DNA of 64,000 nucleotides from Pseudobdellovibrionaceae bacterium (GTDB taxonomy: Bacteria; Bdellovibrionota; Bdellovibrionia; Bdellovibrionales; UBA1609): NCBI GenBank assembly GCA_023898385.1, contig CP060220.1:1302001-1366000 (forward strand). The letters run 5' to 3'. The notes beneath the pieces were generated by a model that had not been told where the DNA came from, did not search any database, and saw nothing but the letters and a program-made list of their open reading frames with translations. This document shows positions 1-8,973 of the stretch, in pieces (the first letter of the stretch is position 1; the number at the start of each line of letters is the position of its first letter). The position numbers were made by a program, and so were the translations under genes.

Positions 1-1268
1 AAGTGATCTCTCACAAAGGGTTCCACTTGCCCCAATAGGTCGTCCACCTGCAACTCGGCGTTCAAAACAGTTTGCCCCCGATCTGTCCTGGCGAAATCTT
101 GTGCGGCTTTCACTTTTTCGAAGATTTCCTTGAGCGGCACGTCTCCGTCCGGTTTCCACTGGTCGCTGAATGACAGCACATCGAATCGATCAAGGATAGG
201 ACCACTGAGTCGATCAATATACGAACGACAACGAACTAAGCTCTTTTGGCATTGCATCGCCTTTCCCGGCACGAGATCTCCACAGGGACACAAATTTGTC
301 GTGGCAATCAATTGAAACTTCGACGGGAACGTCTGGCGACGCCCGACCCGAGCCACATTGATTTCCCCTTTTTCTAGGGGCTCTCGAAGGGCTTCTTTGA
401 CTCGACTGGGAAATTCTAAAAATTCATCCAACACGAGCACTCCGCCGTGGGCCCGGGTGATTTCGCCCGGCACAGGTGGAGATCCACCCCCAATCATGGC
501 CATGGCCGTGGTTGTGTGATGGGGAGCCACCATGGGCCGCCACGATATGGGTCTCCCTAGAAGCTTTGCAATTTGCTGACTGGTTCTGAATTCTTCAGGG
601 TTCGGGTCACTCAACAATAAGTGTACGGCATCGGCCAATGTGGTTTTGCCTGACCCGGCCGGGCCGGCAAGCAAGGTGGGATGCTCGCCTGTGGCCATGA
701 CCGCAATTAGGCGCCCGGCCTTTTTACAAAATGACAAATCCTTTATCGGCGGCCTTTTCATTTTGTATTTAAAATTCGTCCCCTCAATAAACTGCGGATG
801 ATGCAAGTCGCGCAGCTGATTCATTGCAAAAATATCGTACCCCAATTCATGCTTGGGCAGCCCTGAATAAATGGGCCAATCTCTGGGGTGAGCCAGCAGA
901 GCATCAATGTCATCTGGAACCGTCACCGCGCCCTCTAATCCCAGCTCGCCATAAATAAACAGTGGCCCTTGCCGGGCCGGCAGCGGCACTTGCTCCGTCT
1001 TCCAAAGGTAGGCACATGCTATAGCCAGATCCAAACCCCGACTGCTTTTCTTCATGTAAGCGGGTTTTAAGTTCACCAAGATCTGCTGACGCTTTGGCAG
1101 CTGAAACCCCTGATGCTTTAACGCCGATCTCACTCGCAGCTGGCTTTCTTTAATGGCTGCATCTGGCAAACCCATGAGCTGAAGTGTGGGCAACCCGGGC
1201 ATCAAACTGAGTTCAACTTCCACCGGCTGCAATTCAATGCCGTTTCGAATAAAAGAATATATTTTCAT
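1..1268 (-). CDS. comM: ComM/YifB-type Mg-chelatase-like AAA+ ATPase (3' end beyond window)
   Basis: I translated this from the minus strand; it begins at the ATG at 1268 and stays open to the window edge, so about 422 codons of a family of roughly 500 residues are present. The N-terminal part (MKIYSFIRNG, then GLPDAAIKES) is the typical ComM/YifB start. A Walker A motif (GPAGSGKTT) lies near residue 206, followed by the GGGSPPVPGEITRAHGGVL block and LDEF (Walker B). A cysteine cluster (NLCPCG, then MQCQ) follows, as is typical of the family. ComM is a hexameric helicase that promotes branch migration during natural transformation; a role here is inferred from the family. Its upstream region is shared with the divergent gene at 1507. 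Confidence 0.9.
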   Translation of the reverse strand, partial: MKIYSFIRNGIELQPVEVELSLMPGLPTLQLMGLPDAAIKESQLRVRSALKHQGFQLPKRQQILVNLKPAYMKKSSRGLDLAIACAYLWKTEQVPLPARQGPLFIYGELGLEGAVTVPDDIDALLAHPRDWPIYSGLPKHELGYDIFAMNQLRDLHHPQFIEGTNFKYKMKRPPIKDLSFCKKAGRLIAVMATGEHPTLLAGPAGSGKTTLADAVHLLLSDPNPEEFRTSQQIAKLLGRPISWRPMVAPHHTTTAMAMIGGGSPPVPGEITRAHGGVLVLDEFLEFPSRVKEALREPLEKGEINVARVGRRQTFPSKFQLIATTNLCPCGDLVPGKAMQCQKSLVRCRSYIDRLSGPILDRFDVLSFSDQWKPDGDVPLKEIFEKVKAAQDFARTDRGQTVLNAELQVDDLLGQVEPFVRDH

Positions 1269-1506
1269 GGGCGTTTGTCACTGCAAACGGGAATGCCAAT
1301 ACAGGCAGCCATTCAGCGCGGTACTGCGTCCGAGACGTTCAGTGAACCGACCCCTTTTGTCCGTGACCGGACGACGAATTGCGCGGCGCATACAAAGAGG
1401 ACGTAGGCTTATAAGTTGTTCAAGCTACAACTCACAGACTTGACAGTGTTTCTAAAGGCGCGATAGGCCAGGGACCTATCACAAATTCATATTAGGGGTA
1501 AGTTCA

Positions 1507-2289
1507 TTGCGCGCAGGGGTGTTATTCGTCGCAATTTGTTGGGGTGTTTTTTCGGTTTCTGAGGTTTTCGCGAGCTCGCGCTGTGCTCTCGCTATTTTGC
1601 CTTTTGAAAGCGCTCACTTCAGTGTGGAAGATTCACTGATGCAGGTGGAAGACACCGGCAATGAAATCCTGCGGTTGCTCAATGAAAATAAATTTAAACA
1701 TGATGTTAACGAAAAAATTCACCAATCCGTGGATAAGCTCACTCATGGCATCGACCATATCATGGAACTTTATATTCATAATCAGCAGGAGTGGACATCC
1801 CATCTCCACAAGAAACTCATCGGTTTGGCCAATGAAGCGGCCCACATAAAAGATCACGTGGAGCTTCTCATCAGAAGAAAAAGTGCGAAGCGATACTCCC
1901 AAATAGAGGATGAGCCTCTACTGGCTCGGGCCGACTTTGAGTACCTCGTAAACTCTGAGCCCACTGAGTTTCGCATCGCTTTTAACAAAGACATTGTAGA
2001 AAAAGTGCTCTGGTACAACACCACCGATGAAGAGCGTCGGGCTCGCGCGTTTTTAAAAGCCGTCCATAAAACTCATGCCGGTGGCATCAAAGCCCTTCGA
2101 AATAGCCCTGAGGTCAAAGAACTTCGCCTCGTGTGTAAACACCATGGCAATTGTCGAATCCTCGGGTACATGTACCATTCTACTTTTTTTGCCACGGTGT
2201 TTATGGATTCCCACAATCGCCTACGAGACCTGAACGACGGCGCAAAACTTGTGAAAAAAGCCATGCCCACCCATTTGAGCCACGATTAG
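1507..2289 (+). CDS. Secreted protein of unknown function
   Basis: 260 residues starting at a TTG codon. Residues 1 to about 23 form a hydrophobic signal peptide ending near VFASS, so the product is probably periplasmic or secreted. The mature part is mostly charged and likely helical (residues 45-130, rich in Glu, Lys and His), followed by a mixed region with two cysteines near the C-terminus (LVCKHHGNC). I do not recognise a family. The gene converges on the recombinase at 2296 with only 6 bp between the stop codons. The 240 bp upstream contain a perfect TTGACA at about 1440 and a small inverted repeat GATAGG/CCTATC, but no convincing -10 box. The start choice is uncertain because no strong ribosome-binding site is visible. 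Confidence 0.6.
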   Translation: MRAGVLFVAICWGVFSVSEVFASSRCALAILPFESAHFSVEDSLMQVEDTGNEILRLLNENKFKHDVNEKIHQSVDKLTHGIDHIMELYIHNQQEWTSHLHKKLIGLANEAAHIKDHVELLIRRKSAKRYSQIEDEPLLARADFEYLVNSEPTEFRIAFNKDIVEKVLWYNTTDEERRARAFLKAVHKTHAGGIKALRNSPEVKELRLVCKHHGNCRILGYMYHSTFFATVFMDSHNRLRDLNDGAKLVKKAMPTHLSHD

Positions 2290-2295
2290 ATCTGG

Positions 2296-3165
2296 TTAGA
2301 CGTCCATCTGAGATAAGGGATGATGCTCATCGATTTCTTCTTGCATCTTTTTCGACGACACTGACGTGTAAATTTGCGTGGTCTGAATGCTTGAATGCCC
2401 AAGTAACATCTGTATGGATCGCAAGTCAGCGCCACCTTCTAACAACGACGTGGCACAGCCGTGCCGAAACTGGTGGGGACTCACCGTTTCTTCAAATCCG
2501 GCCCGTTGCGACCATGCATTCAGCCATCGCCAGATGTCTACACGACTGGGTCTTCGCCCCCGGTCGTTAATTAGGATCGAGTCTGTGGAGTCCACCACCA
2601 AATGACCCCGCACGTGAATCAAATAATCTTTAAGCTCTCGCAGAAGCCGTGTGGTCAGAGGTACTAAGCGTTCTTTGTTGCCCTTACCTAAGATTTTTAG
2701 CCAACCCTCTGTTTCGTTAAAATCTTTCTGATTCAACTGAATGAGTTCGCTCACCCGGCATCCCAAACCAAATAGCAAAAGCAACGTGATTTGATTTCGC
2801 GCCGTACGATAGGCATTGTCTGTGGCACAGGCCTTAAAAAGTTGCTCAAAGTCTTCAACAGAAATGGCCTGCGGCAACTTGGCTTTCACCTTTGGCGGAC
2901 GCAGTTGACGCAGCTCGGGCACCTTTTGCCCCTGAGCTTCGCAGAACCGAAAATAGGTGCGAAGACTACTAATGACTCGCGCCTGAGAACGAGTGCTTAA
3001 TTTTTTTCTCTTTAGAAACTCAAAAAACCGACCGATATCTGAACCCGTTTGAGCAAATTCAGCATATAATTCTAAGTCACGACGGTAAGCCATCACCGTG
3101 TTCTTAGATCGCCCCCGCACATGCTCCAAATCATCGAAAAATTCCACCCAATATGTCAAAGCCAT
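2296..3165 (-). CDS. XerC/XerD-type tyrosine recombinase
   Basis: 289 residues, the usual length for XerC/D. An N-terminal SAM-like core-binding domain (residues 1-90) precedes the catalytic domain. The catalytic set is complete: R137 (GCRVSEL), K161 (GKGNKER), H231 and R234 (HQFRH), H257 (LLGHSS) and nucleophile Y266 (QIYTS). The family cuts and rejoins DNA through a 3'-phosphotyrosine bond. Because the length and motifs match chromosomal Xer proteins rather than phage integrases, dimer resolution at dif is the likely role. XerC and XerD cannot be told apart from this copy alone. It is a single gene with no obvious element ends around it. Confidence 0.88.
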   Translation of the reverse strand: MALTYWVEFFDDLEHVRGRSKNTVMAYRRDLELYAEFAQTGSDIGRFFEFLKRKKLSTRSQARVISSLRTYFRFCEAQGQKVPELRQLRPPKVKAKLPQAISVEDFEQLFKACATDNAYRTARNQITLLLLFGLGCRVSELIQLNQKDFNETEGWLKILGKGNKERLVPLTTRLLRELKDYLIHVRGHLVVDSTDSILINDRGRRPSRVDIWRWLNAWSQRAGFEETVSPHQFRHGCATSLLEGGADLRSIQMLLGHSSIQTTQIYTSVSSKKMQEEIDEHHPLSQMDV

Positions 3166-3257
3166 AGGCGGTAGTTTAGCAAATGAATGCTATCGTTTAT
3201 CAAGGTATTTAAACGCTTTACGCTACGCTTCTAGATAGGGCTCACTGGTTTTTGCGA

Positions 3258-3896
3258 TCAGTTACCAAAACCAGCAAGGGTGGAGAACTTTCCGATTTCT
3301 TCTTGAAAGCCATCTGTATGAACCAATTCCACTTTTAATTGGATATTTCCCGCCAGCTCATCCGCGTACAGATCAGATACATCAAAAGATCGCAATAGAA
3401 TATGGGCGCCATTGTCTCCGAGCATTTCAACCACAAAGTCGTGATCGGAAAACTGCCCTGGTTGAGCTGAGCGAAAGAAAATCTTTGATGAGGCCAGACC
3501 ATCGACACTTTGCAATTCGACCATCAATGCAAAGTCTCGCACACCGCTGTCATCGAACCCATCTAAGAAAACCACTCGCGCAAATTTTAGATCATAAGGA
3601 GTGTATTCGTAAGGCAATCCAAAGGGACTGAGGTCAATCACCGACACCACACTTTGGGGAGTACCAAACTCGCCATTGGTGTCGGCGTAAAAAATATTTG
3701 TATTTGCTCTGCCTAGCAATCCGAGAAACACACTGGCCGCGCTGCCGGAGGCGCCGCTAGCGGCCTCTTTTAAGTTCACATCAAACAAGGTGTTAGTGTC
3801 GATGTTGTGGTCCACTTCCCGCCACTGATAAGAGCAGGCCGAAAGCCACAGCCCGCCCAGTATGATGATCCAATTTAAAAAGTGACGCCGTTTCAT
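3258..3896 (-). CDS. Predicted lipoprotein, unknown function
   Basis: I start at the ATG at 3896 (212 residues) because GGGGAG lies about 8 nt upstream; a longer GTG-type start at 3920 would overlap the preceding gene. The first 22 residues (MKRRHFLNWIIILGGLWLSAC) form a lipoprotein signal with a lipobox LSAC. The mature part has acidic beta-rich segments (DLSPFGLPYEYTPYDLKF, FLDGFDDSGVRDF) without a family I recognise. It is the last of three lipoprotein genes on this strand (5428 to 3258), with 14 bp separating it from the preceding stop, so co-transcription is likely. Confidence 0.62.
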   Translation of the reverse strand: MKRRHFLNWIIILGGLWLSACSYQWREVDHNIDTNTLFDVNLKEAASGASGSAASVFLGLLGRANTNIFYADTNGEFGTPQSVVSVIDLSPFGLPYEYTPYDLKFARVVFLDGFDDSGVRDFALMVELQSVDGLASSKIFFRSAQPGQFSDHDFVVEMLGDNGAHILLRSFDVSDLYADELAGNIQLKVELVHTDGFQEEIGKFSTLAGFGN

Positions 3897-3910
3897 GACC
3901 TGTTCTCCCC

Positions 3911-4597
3911 TTAGAAGCACGCTGGTTGTGCGCCATACTCTTGCGACATAACTGTCACTGGTACGCCACAGTAGCCGCCGGAGCCAAAGCCTGGGTAACC
4001 GTAGGCTGAGTTGTTTGTGCCTGTTTGCTCGATATTAAGCCCGGCAACCAGTTCGTCATAATCAATATTGCTATTGTCACATGCTCGCAGTTTTGGCAGT
4101 CGAGATTTAATGGTGCCATTACTCATGCTGACAACCATGCGGCTAGGACCGTTGGCATTTTTCGCCTCAAATACGAGTCCGTTAATCATGTCAATGCCAT
4201 TGAGTACACCTGGCTGCAACACGCCTGTCACGTTGTAGCGGCCTGGCTCCAGCCCGCAGGGTAGTCCCTGACTGACAAAGACACTGCCTGATACGAACAC
4301 GCTTTGTCCGGCACCTGCATAGCCCGCACCAGGATAGCCTGATTGGTCTGTGAAAAACTCTAAGGCCACTTGCACTCCGGGATACTCAAATGCGTTACCG
4401 AGGGCAAACCCTATGCGAAATGACTCGTTAGGATAGTTCACACAATTGGTTGCCAAACACTGAGGTCCTGGTCCAACCACGCCGCCTCGGCTTTTTGAGT
4501 CATCACCACAACCTGAAAGACTGAGTACACTCACGAAAAACAACGAAAACAACGCCATTTTTCCGATTTTGTTTTTATTTATTCTTAAGGCTTTCAT
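3911..4597 (-). CDS. Predicted lipoprotein, Gly/Tyr-rich, unknown function
   Basis: 228 residues. The start at 4597 has an AAGGGG sequence upstream. The signal MALFSLFFVSVLSLSGCGDD (starting at residue 13) ends in a lipobox LSGC. Seven cysteines remain in the mature part (CLATNC, CGLEPG, LRACDN, GGYCGV, PACF), unusually many for a small protein and suggestive of disulfides outside the cytoplasm. Gly/Tyr/Pro stretches such as GYPGAGYAGAGQS and GYPGFGSGGY stand out. It is the middle gene of the three-lipoprotein group and may act with its neighbours at the cell surface, but there is no direct functional evidence. Confidence 0.62.
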   Translation of the reverse strand: MKALRINKNKIGKMALFSLFFVSVLSLSGCGDDSKSRGGVVGPGPQCLATNCVNYPNESFRIGFALGNAFEYPGVQVALEFFTDQSGYPGAGYAGAGQSVFVSGSVFVSQGLPCGLEPGRYNVTGVLQPGVLNGIDMINGLVFEAKNANGPSRMVVSMSNGTIKSRLPKLRACDNSNIDYDELVAGLNIEQTGTNNSAYGYPGFGSGGYCGVPVTVMSQEYGAQPACF

Positions 4598-4621
4598 TTT
4601 AAAACCCCTTGTTTCCTTCCT

Positions 4622-5428
4622 TTAAAATTCAATTCCATTAAAAGCTTCTGATAAACTTAAGTCCGTAAACTCGCCCAACTTTACATACCCAGCATCTGGG
4701 TTCACCGCGCGCTGAGTGGCTAATCCATCGCCACTCTTCCATGCTCGACAATCATAAGGACCAGCATATACAAACCAGCAGCTTGTGGGAGATAGCGGTG
4801 AATATTGAAACTCAAAGTTCTTATACCAAACAGAGCCACCCACTAAATCCGATGGTCCTTGACCATCACCTTGATCTTCAATCTGGTCGATCACTAAAAC
4901 AATGGCTCCAGTCACTTGGCCAGGTGTTTGATAATAGATCGATGGACGCTCATCTTCGAAAAATCCATGCCACACCACTTCGCCGTTGGCTGGGTTTGAA
5001 AACCAAATATTATATTGGTTGTTCACATTATTGTTGTCGACGCGCGATCCTGATCGCACCAACGATGTGAATTGCCCAGCGTACGACTGACCGCGATCTG
5101 TATAAGTGATTTTCACTTTACCGCCCCAGCCATTGCCGTACTTATTTAAGTTTAAAGAGATTTTGATATCTTGTGGATCATACATAGGCCGTCCGGTGTA
5201 GTCTGAAAACGTCGATAAACTCTGAACTGTTAGTTCCGCCGAAGCGCTATCGCCCCAATCGAAAATGGAGGTGCCACTGCCACTGCCACTGCCATCAGGA
5301 ACAGTATCCGTGCCATCTGTATCCACCGCATTTTGTGGAGCCGGTGTACTCTCAGAAGCACAACCCACCGCCAACAGGGCCGACAAGACCACACTTAACA
5401 TTAGGTTTTTCTTTTCTAAAAAGCTCAT
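4622..5428 (-). CDS. Predicted lipoprotein, unknown function
   Basis: The ATG at 5428 (268 residues) is preferred over 5452 because AAAGGA lies about 9 nt upstream. The signal MSFLEKKNLMLSVVLSALLAVGCAS carries a lipobox AVGC. A linker rich in Asp, Thr, Ser and Gly follows (DGTDTVPDGSGSGSGTS), then a beta-rich domain with many Tyr, Trp and Gly residues (SLNLNKYGNGWGGKVKITY). Two late cysteines (TSCWFVYAGPYDC) could form a disulfide. It is the first gene of the lipoprotein group; 429 bp separate it from the divergent kinase gene, so its promoter must lie there, but I could not define one. Confidence 0.62.
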   Translation of the reverse strand: MSFLEKKNLMLSVVLSALLAVGCASESTPAPQNAVDTDGTDTVPDGSGSGSGTSIFDWGDSASAELTVQSLSTFSDYTGRPMYDPQDIKISLNLNKYGNGWGGKVKITYTDRGQSYAGQFTSLVRSGSRVDNNNVNNQYNIWFSNPANGEVVWHGFFEDERPSIYYQTPGQVTGAIVLVIDQIEDQGDGQGPSDLVGGSVWYKNFEFQYSPLSPTSCWFVYAGPYDCRAWKSGDGLATQRAVNPDAGYVKLGEFTDLSLSEAFNGIEF

Positions 5429-5857
5429 GGCTCTTATCCTTTCTTGCCCCAACCGGGGATGCTCTCACCCTTGTACATAAGCGAGCCATGTGCCAGGCCC
5501 AGGAAAATCACCTAAGATACTGTTTTTATTGACTTTTATTGGATTTTTGCCTAGCCTGTGGGCAAATTGAAAAGATGTCAAACTTAGCTGACAGTGCCCA
5601 TTTTTGTCGTTTTTTAGCCGCCTTTTAAGCCGTTCTGGGGGGCTATCGTATCCCCTGTTGCCAGAACTTGTGACCATTTATTGACAACTTGCCGCTCGTT
5701 TCCTCAGATCACCCGGCTCCTTCCACCAATGAGCCTAATATTTGTCGTTGAACCTTGCTTGACGTTACCAGTTGCGAATCCCCACCTATACAAATAGACT
5801 CGAGCTAATGAATTTTGATCTTTTGTGGATTGCCAAAACAAAATCTAGGACTTTCAC
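5429..5857. other. Divergent intergenic region (429 bp)
   Basis: This holds the 5' ends of the lipoprotein group (minus strand) and the histidine kinase (plus strand). A TTGACG at about 5759 is followed by an A/T-rich stretch, but the spacing to any -10 like box is too long for a confident promoter. An AGGA 10 nt before 5858 is the kinase ribosome-binding site. No RNA gene or repeat was seen. Confidence 0.5.
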
Positions 5858-7432
5858 GTGACCTCACCAAATGATAATTTTCCCCAAAATTCACTTCCTG
5901 AGGTGGGTTTTCCTTCCGAACAATCGCAGTTTTTTAAAGCCTTCTTTAAACAGTCACCCATCGGCCTTAATCTCTGCCGGATGGACGGTCACTGGGTTGA
6001 GTCTAATCCGGCATTTTTGAAAATTATTGGATACTCGGCTGAAGAAGCCGACAATGACAATTTGACTTACTGGCAACTCACTCCTGAAAAATATGCTGAG
6101 GATGAACTGGTCCAATTAGAAAGCCTAAAGTCGCGCAAGGTTTATGGCCCGTACGAAAAAGAATTTATTCGAAAAGACGGAAGCCTAGTTCCGGTCCGCC
6201 TGAATGGTTTTATTATCAGTAAAGACGGCGAAGATTACATTTGGTCAATGATTGAAGATCTCTCTGCAGAAAAATCTCTCAAACTGCAACTTGAAAAAAC
6301 GTCCAATTTTTTTGAAGCGACCTTGGCCAATCTGCCGGTAGCCGTGTTTGCCAAGGACAGCCAAGATGACTGGAGATTTATCATCTGGAATAAGCAAAGT
6401 GAAAATGTATTTGGCCTTCATCAATCTGCAGTCCTCGGCAAAACAGATTATGATCTTTTCCCCAAAGAACAGGCCGACTTTTTTCGAAAAAAAGATACTG
6501 AAACCCTTGCGTCTTTGCAAACTGTGCGCATTGAAGAGGAACCGGTTACTCCGACTGGCAAACAGACCCTATGGTTACGCACTTATAAATTGGCTCTAGC
6601 TGACGCAGACGGAACTCCCCGATATTTGCTCGGAATCACCCAAGACATCACTGATGAACGGAATGCCGCAATTGAACTTAAAGACAGCAATACCAGGCTC
6701 CGTGATGCCATTGATGTGGCCAACAAAGCTCTGCACGCTCGGTCTACTTTTTTGTCAAATGTGAGTCACGAAATTCGAACTCCGCTAAATTCAATTATTG
6801 GCTTTGCCGATCTCCTTTTGAGCACTGATCCGACAGAACAGCAAAATGAGTATTTGCGAATTCTCAACCATGGGGCCCACAGACTGCTTGAAATCGTCAA
6901 TGACATTCTAGATATGCAAAAAATTGAATCTGGCCTACTCAAACCCAGCTTCGAATGGGAAAACCCCGCCGACGTCATCCTGGCACCCCTTGATTTATTG
7001 AAGTCTACAGCCAAAAAGAAAGCCATCCACTTTGACTATGAAATCGAAATGCCATCGAAGTCTCAGATAAAAGTAGACCGCAAATTTATTGATCAAATTC
7101 TCACAAATCTTGTTGGCAATGCCATTAAGTTTACTCCAACCGGCGGCACTGTTCAGATTTTGGCGACCGTGAAGTCCAAAGAAAACACTTTGAAAATCGT
7201 AGTTAAAGACTCCGGCATTGGAATAGCCGCTGACAAACGAGAGCATATTTTTGAACCCTTTGAGCAACTTGACACATCCACGAGAAAAACCTACGGGGGC
7301 ACGGGTCTTGGACTGGCCATTGTAAAAGGGCTTGTTCAGGAACTTTCTGGCACGATTGAATTGGCAAGCGAAGAGGGACAAGGAACCACGTTTGAAGTGC
7401 AAATTCCTGTGGAAGTTCGACCTATCCGCTGA
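5858..7432 (+). CDS. Soluble PAS-PAS sensor histidine kinase
   Basis: 524 residues from a GTG start with TAGGA upstream. There is no signal peptide or membrane segment, so it is cytoplasmic. Two PAS domains are visible: residues about 25-140 (QSPIGLNLCRMDGHWVESN) and 150-270 (ANLPVAVFAKDSQDDW), each followed by a PAC-like segment. The dimerisation/phosphoacceptor domain carries the H-box with H304 (SHEIRTPLNS). The ATPase domain has the N-box (NLVGNAIKFTP), G1 (DSGIGIA), F-box (FEPFEQLD) and G2 (GGTGLGLAIV). The protein should autophosphorylate H304 and pass phosphate to a response regulator, but none is encoded nearby and there is no receiver domain, so it is an orphan kinase with unknown signal. 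Confidence 0.9.
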   Translation: MTSPNDNFPQNSLPEVGFPSEQSQFFKAFFKQSPIGLNLCRMDGHWVESNPAFLKIIGYSAEEADNDNLTYWQLTPEKYAEDELVQLESLKSRKVYGPYEKEFIRKDGSLVPVRLNGFIISKDGEDYIWSMIEDLSAEKSLKLQLEKTSNFFEATLANLPVAVFAKDSQDDWRFIIWNKQSENVFGLHQSAVLGKTDYDLFPKEQADFFRKKDTETLASLQTVRIEEEPVTPTGKQTLWLRTYKLALADADGTPRYLLGITQDITDERNAAIELKDSNTRLRDAIDVANKALHARSTFLSNVSHEIRTPLNSIIGFADLLLSTDPTEQQNEYLRILNHGAHRLLEIVNDILDMQKIESGLLKPSFEWENPADVILAPLDLLKSTAKKKAIHFDYEIEMPSKSQIKVDRKFIDQILTNLVGNAIKFTPTGGTVQILATVKSKENTLKIVVKDSGIGIAADKREHIFEPFEQLDTSTRKTYGGTGLGLAIVKGLVQELSGTIELASEEGQGTTFEVQIPVEVRPIR

Positions 7433-7480
7433 GCCAAATGCACCTGAATAAGACGGAACGAAGAATTCGAATACACAATT

Positions 7481-8941
7481 TTATCGACTATCCAACCGTC
7501 GATAAAACTCTTCCATAATTCTGTCGTAGAGTGCCTCGCCTAAAAAAGCATCTTCCACACCAGCATCAACATTAGGATTGTCGTTGACTTCGATGACGTA
7601 AACTTGACCGTCTTTCTCTTTAAGATCCACTCCGTACAGACCGTCACCTATACTGGAGGCCGCATTGACTGCTGCCTTTACAATTTTTTTAGGTGCCTTA
7701 TGAACACCAATGTCTTGTGAGTCTCCACTCTTAGTCCCCTTGTTTCCGTGCCTATAAATTTGCCAATGCCCCTTTGACATAAAGTACTGGCATACAAAAA
7801 GTGGCTTTTTATTTAATACTCCTACTCGCCAGTCATAGGGTGTGTACATAAACTCTTGGGCCAACACCAACACCGAGTTTTGAAAAAGTTCTTTGCACCG
7901 TTCGACAAGTTCTTTCTCGTCTTTCACGAGATACACGCCTTTTGAGAACGAACCATCAGGAATTTTCAAAACGGCAGGAAACCCTAATTGTGTTGTGAGT
8001 TCGCTATTGAGATCTTGTCCCGCGTGCAACAAAATAGTTTTAGGCGTCTTTAGTTTCGAGGCTAACAGTGTTTCATGTAAAAACACTTTGTTGGCGCAGC
8101 GAAGAATTGAAGTGGGATCATCGATAACAACTAATCCCTCGCTCTCTGCTTTGCGAGAAAAAGCATAGGTGTAATGGTTGATCGCAGTGGTTTCACGAAT
8201 AAACAAAGCATCATACTCCCCAAGGCGAGAGTATTCTTTTTTTGTAATGGTCTCTGCGAATATGTTGTATCTCTTCGCTGCTTTTCTAAAGTTATCTAGC
8301 GCCCGCTTGTTTGATGGGGGCATTTGCTCGTCTGGGTTCACCAAAATAGCCAGATCGTACTTGAAGGTTTTTTTTGATCTCGGCTTTCTCCAAACACGAG
8401 CGTTAAATTTTTCTAAACTGGCCGCAAACAAATCTTCTTCTTTGTCGCTGAGATTTTTAATCGAACCCGATTTAATAGACGCCAGATGCCACGAAGAAGA
8501 AAACTCAAAGGTTACATTCAAAATAGGAAAGGGAAAGGCTTCAAATATCTTTCGTCCTATATCTGAGAACTCTTCCTCAGCCGTTTGCCCAAAACAAATG
8601 GTGAGAGAAAAACCTGTCCCCAGTTTTTGCTTTGATTTTTTTAAAAGCTTATCAAAAGCCTCGTCCAATTCGTCAGTTTGTATGCCATAAATGGCTTTTC
8701 GACTGAGATCATTAATGGCCTTTACACTTGGAATAACCTTGTGCCCTCGAGCCTCCGCCAAAAGCGATGTGTAATACCCTTTGGACAGATACTTATAGTT
8801 GCGACACAAATTGATTACAATATTCTGCTTAGCTTGAGGCGCTTTAAACTCTAGGTAGTCTCCAAAGTTGACGACAGTCGAACTTGGATAATAGGGGCCC
8901 CAGTCTGATTTATCTTCTATTACTGCATAAACGTTTGCCAT
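7481..8941 (-). CDS. RimK-like ATP-grasp ligase with RLAN-type N-terminal domain
   Basis: 486 residues. The N-terminal 200 or so (MANVYAVIEDKSDW, then KQNIVINLCRNYKYLSKGYYTSLLAEA) resemble the RLAN domain described beside RimK-like ATP-grasp enzymes. The C-terminal half is an ATP-grasp ligase: ADDP-binding lysine region (GFPAVLKIPDGSFSKGVYLV), QEFMYTPYDWRVGVL, and the metal-binding end (VIEVNDNPNVDAGVED). The family joins an amino acid, often glutamate, to a carboxylate using ATP. The divergent neighbour at 8974 is a GNAT-C39 peptidase fusion, a pairing known from comparative genomics of peptide-like metabolite synthesis or protein tagging. The actual substrate is unknown. Confidence 0.85.
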   Translation of the reverse strand: MANVYAVIEDKSDWGPYYPSSTVVNFGDYLEFKAPQAKQNIVINLCRNYKYLSKGYYTSLLAEARGHKVIPSVKAINDLSRKAIYGIQTDELDEAFDKLLKKSKQKLGTGFSLTICFGQTAEEEFSDIGRKIFEAFPFPILNVTFEFSSSWHLASIKSGSIKNLSDKEEDLFAASLEKFNARVWRKPRSKKTFKYDLAILVNPDEQMPPSNKRALDNFRKAAKRYNIFAETITKKEYSRLGEYDALFIRETTAINHYTYAFSRKAESEGLVVIDDPTSILRCANKVFLHETLLASKLKTPKTILLHAGQDLNSELTTQLGFPAVLKIPDGSFSKGVYLVKDEKELVERCKELFQNSVLVLAQEFMYTPYDWRVGVLNKKPLFVCQYFMSKGHWQIYRHGNKGTKSGDSQDIGVHKAPKKIVKAAVNAASSIGDGLYGVDLKEKDGQVYVIEVNDNPNVDAGVEDAFLGEALYDRIMEEFYRRLDSR

Positions 8942-8973
8942 GAAACAAGCTTCTCGAGTAAATTCAATTTAAT

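Noticed and set aside
720..770. FliA-like sequence on the minus strand inside comM
   Set aside because: GCCGATAA is present but the nearest TAAA is 17 nt away, and it lies within a coding region with no gene start nearby.
2151..2570. Plus-strand frame across the 1507 and recombinase genes
   Set aside because: It spans two real genes in other frames with no protein-like composition.
8178..8690. Plus-strand frame opposite the RimK-like gene
   Set aside because: It is the antisense of a conserved ATP-grasp gene and has no supporting start signals.
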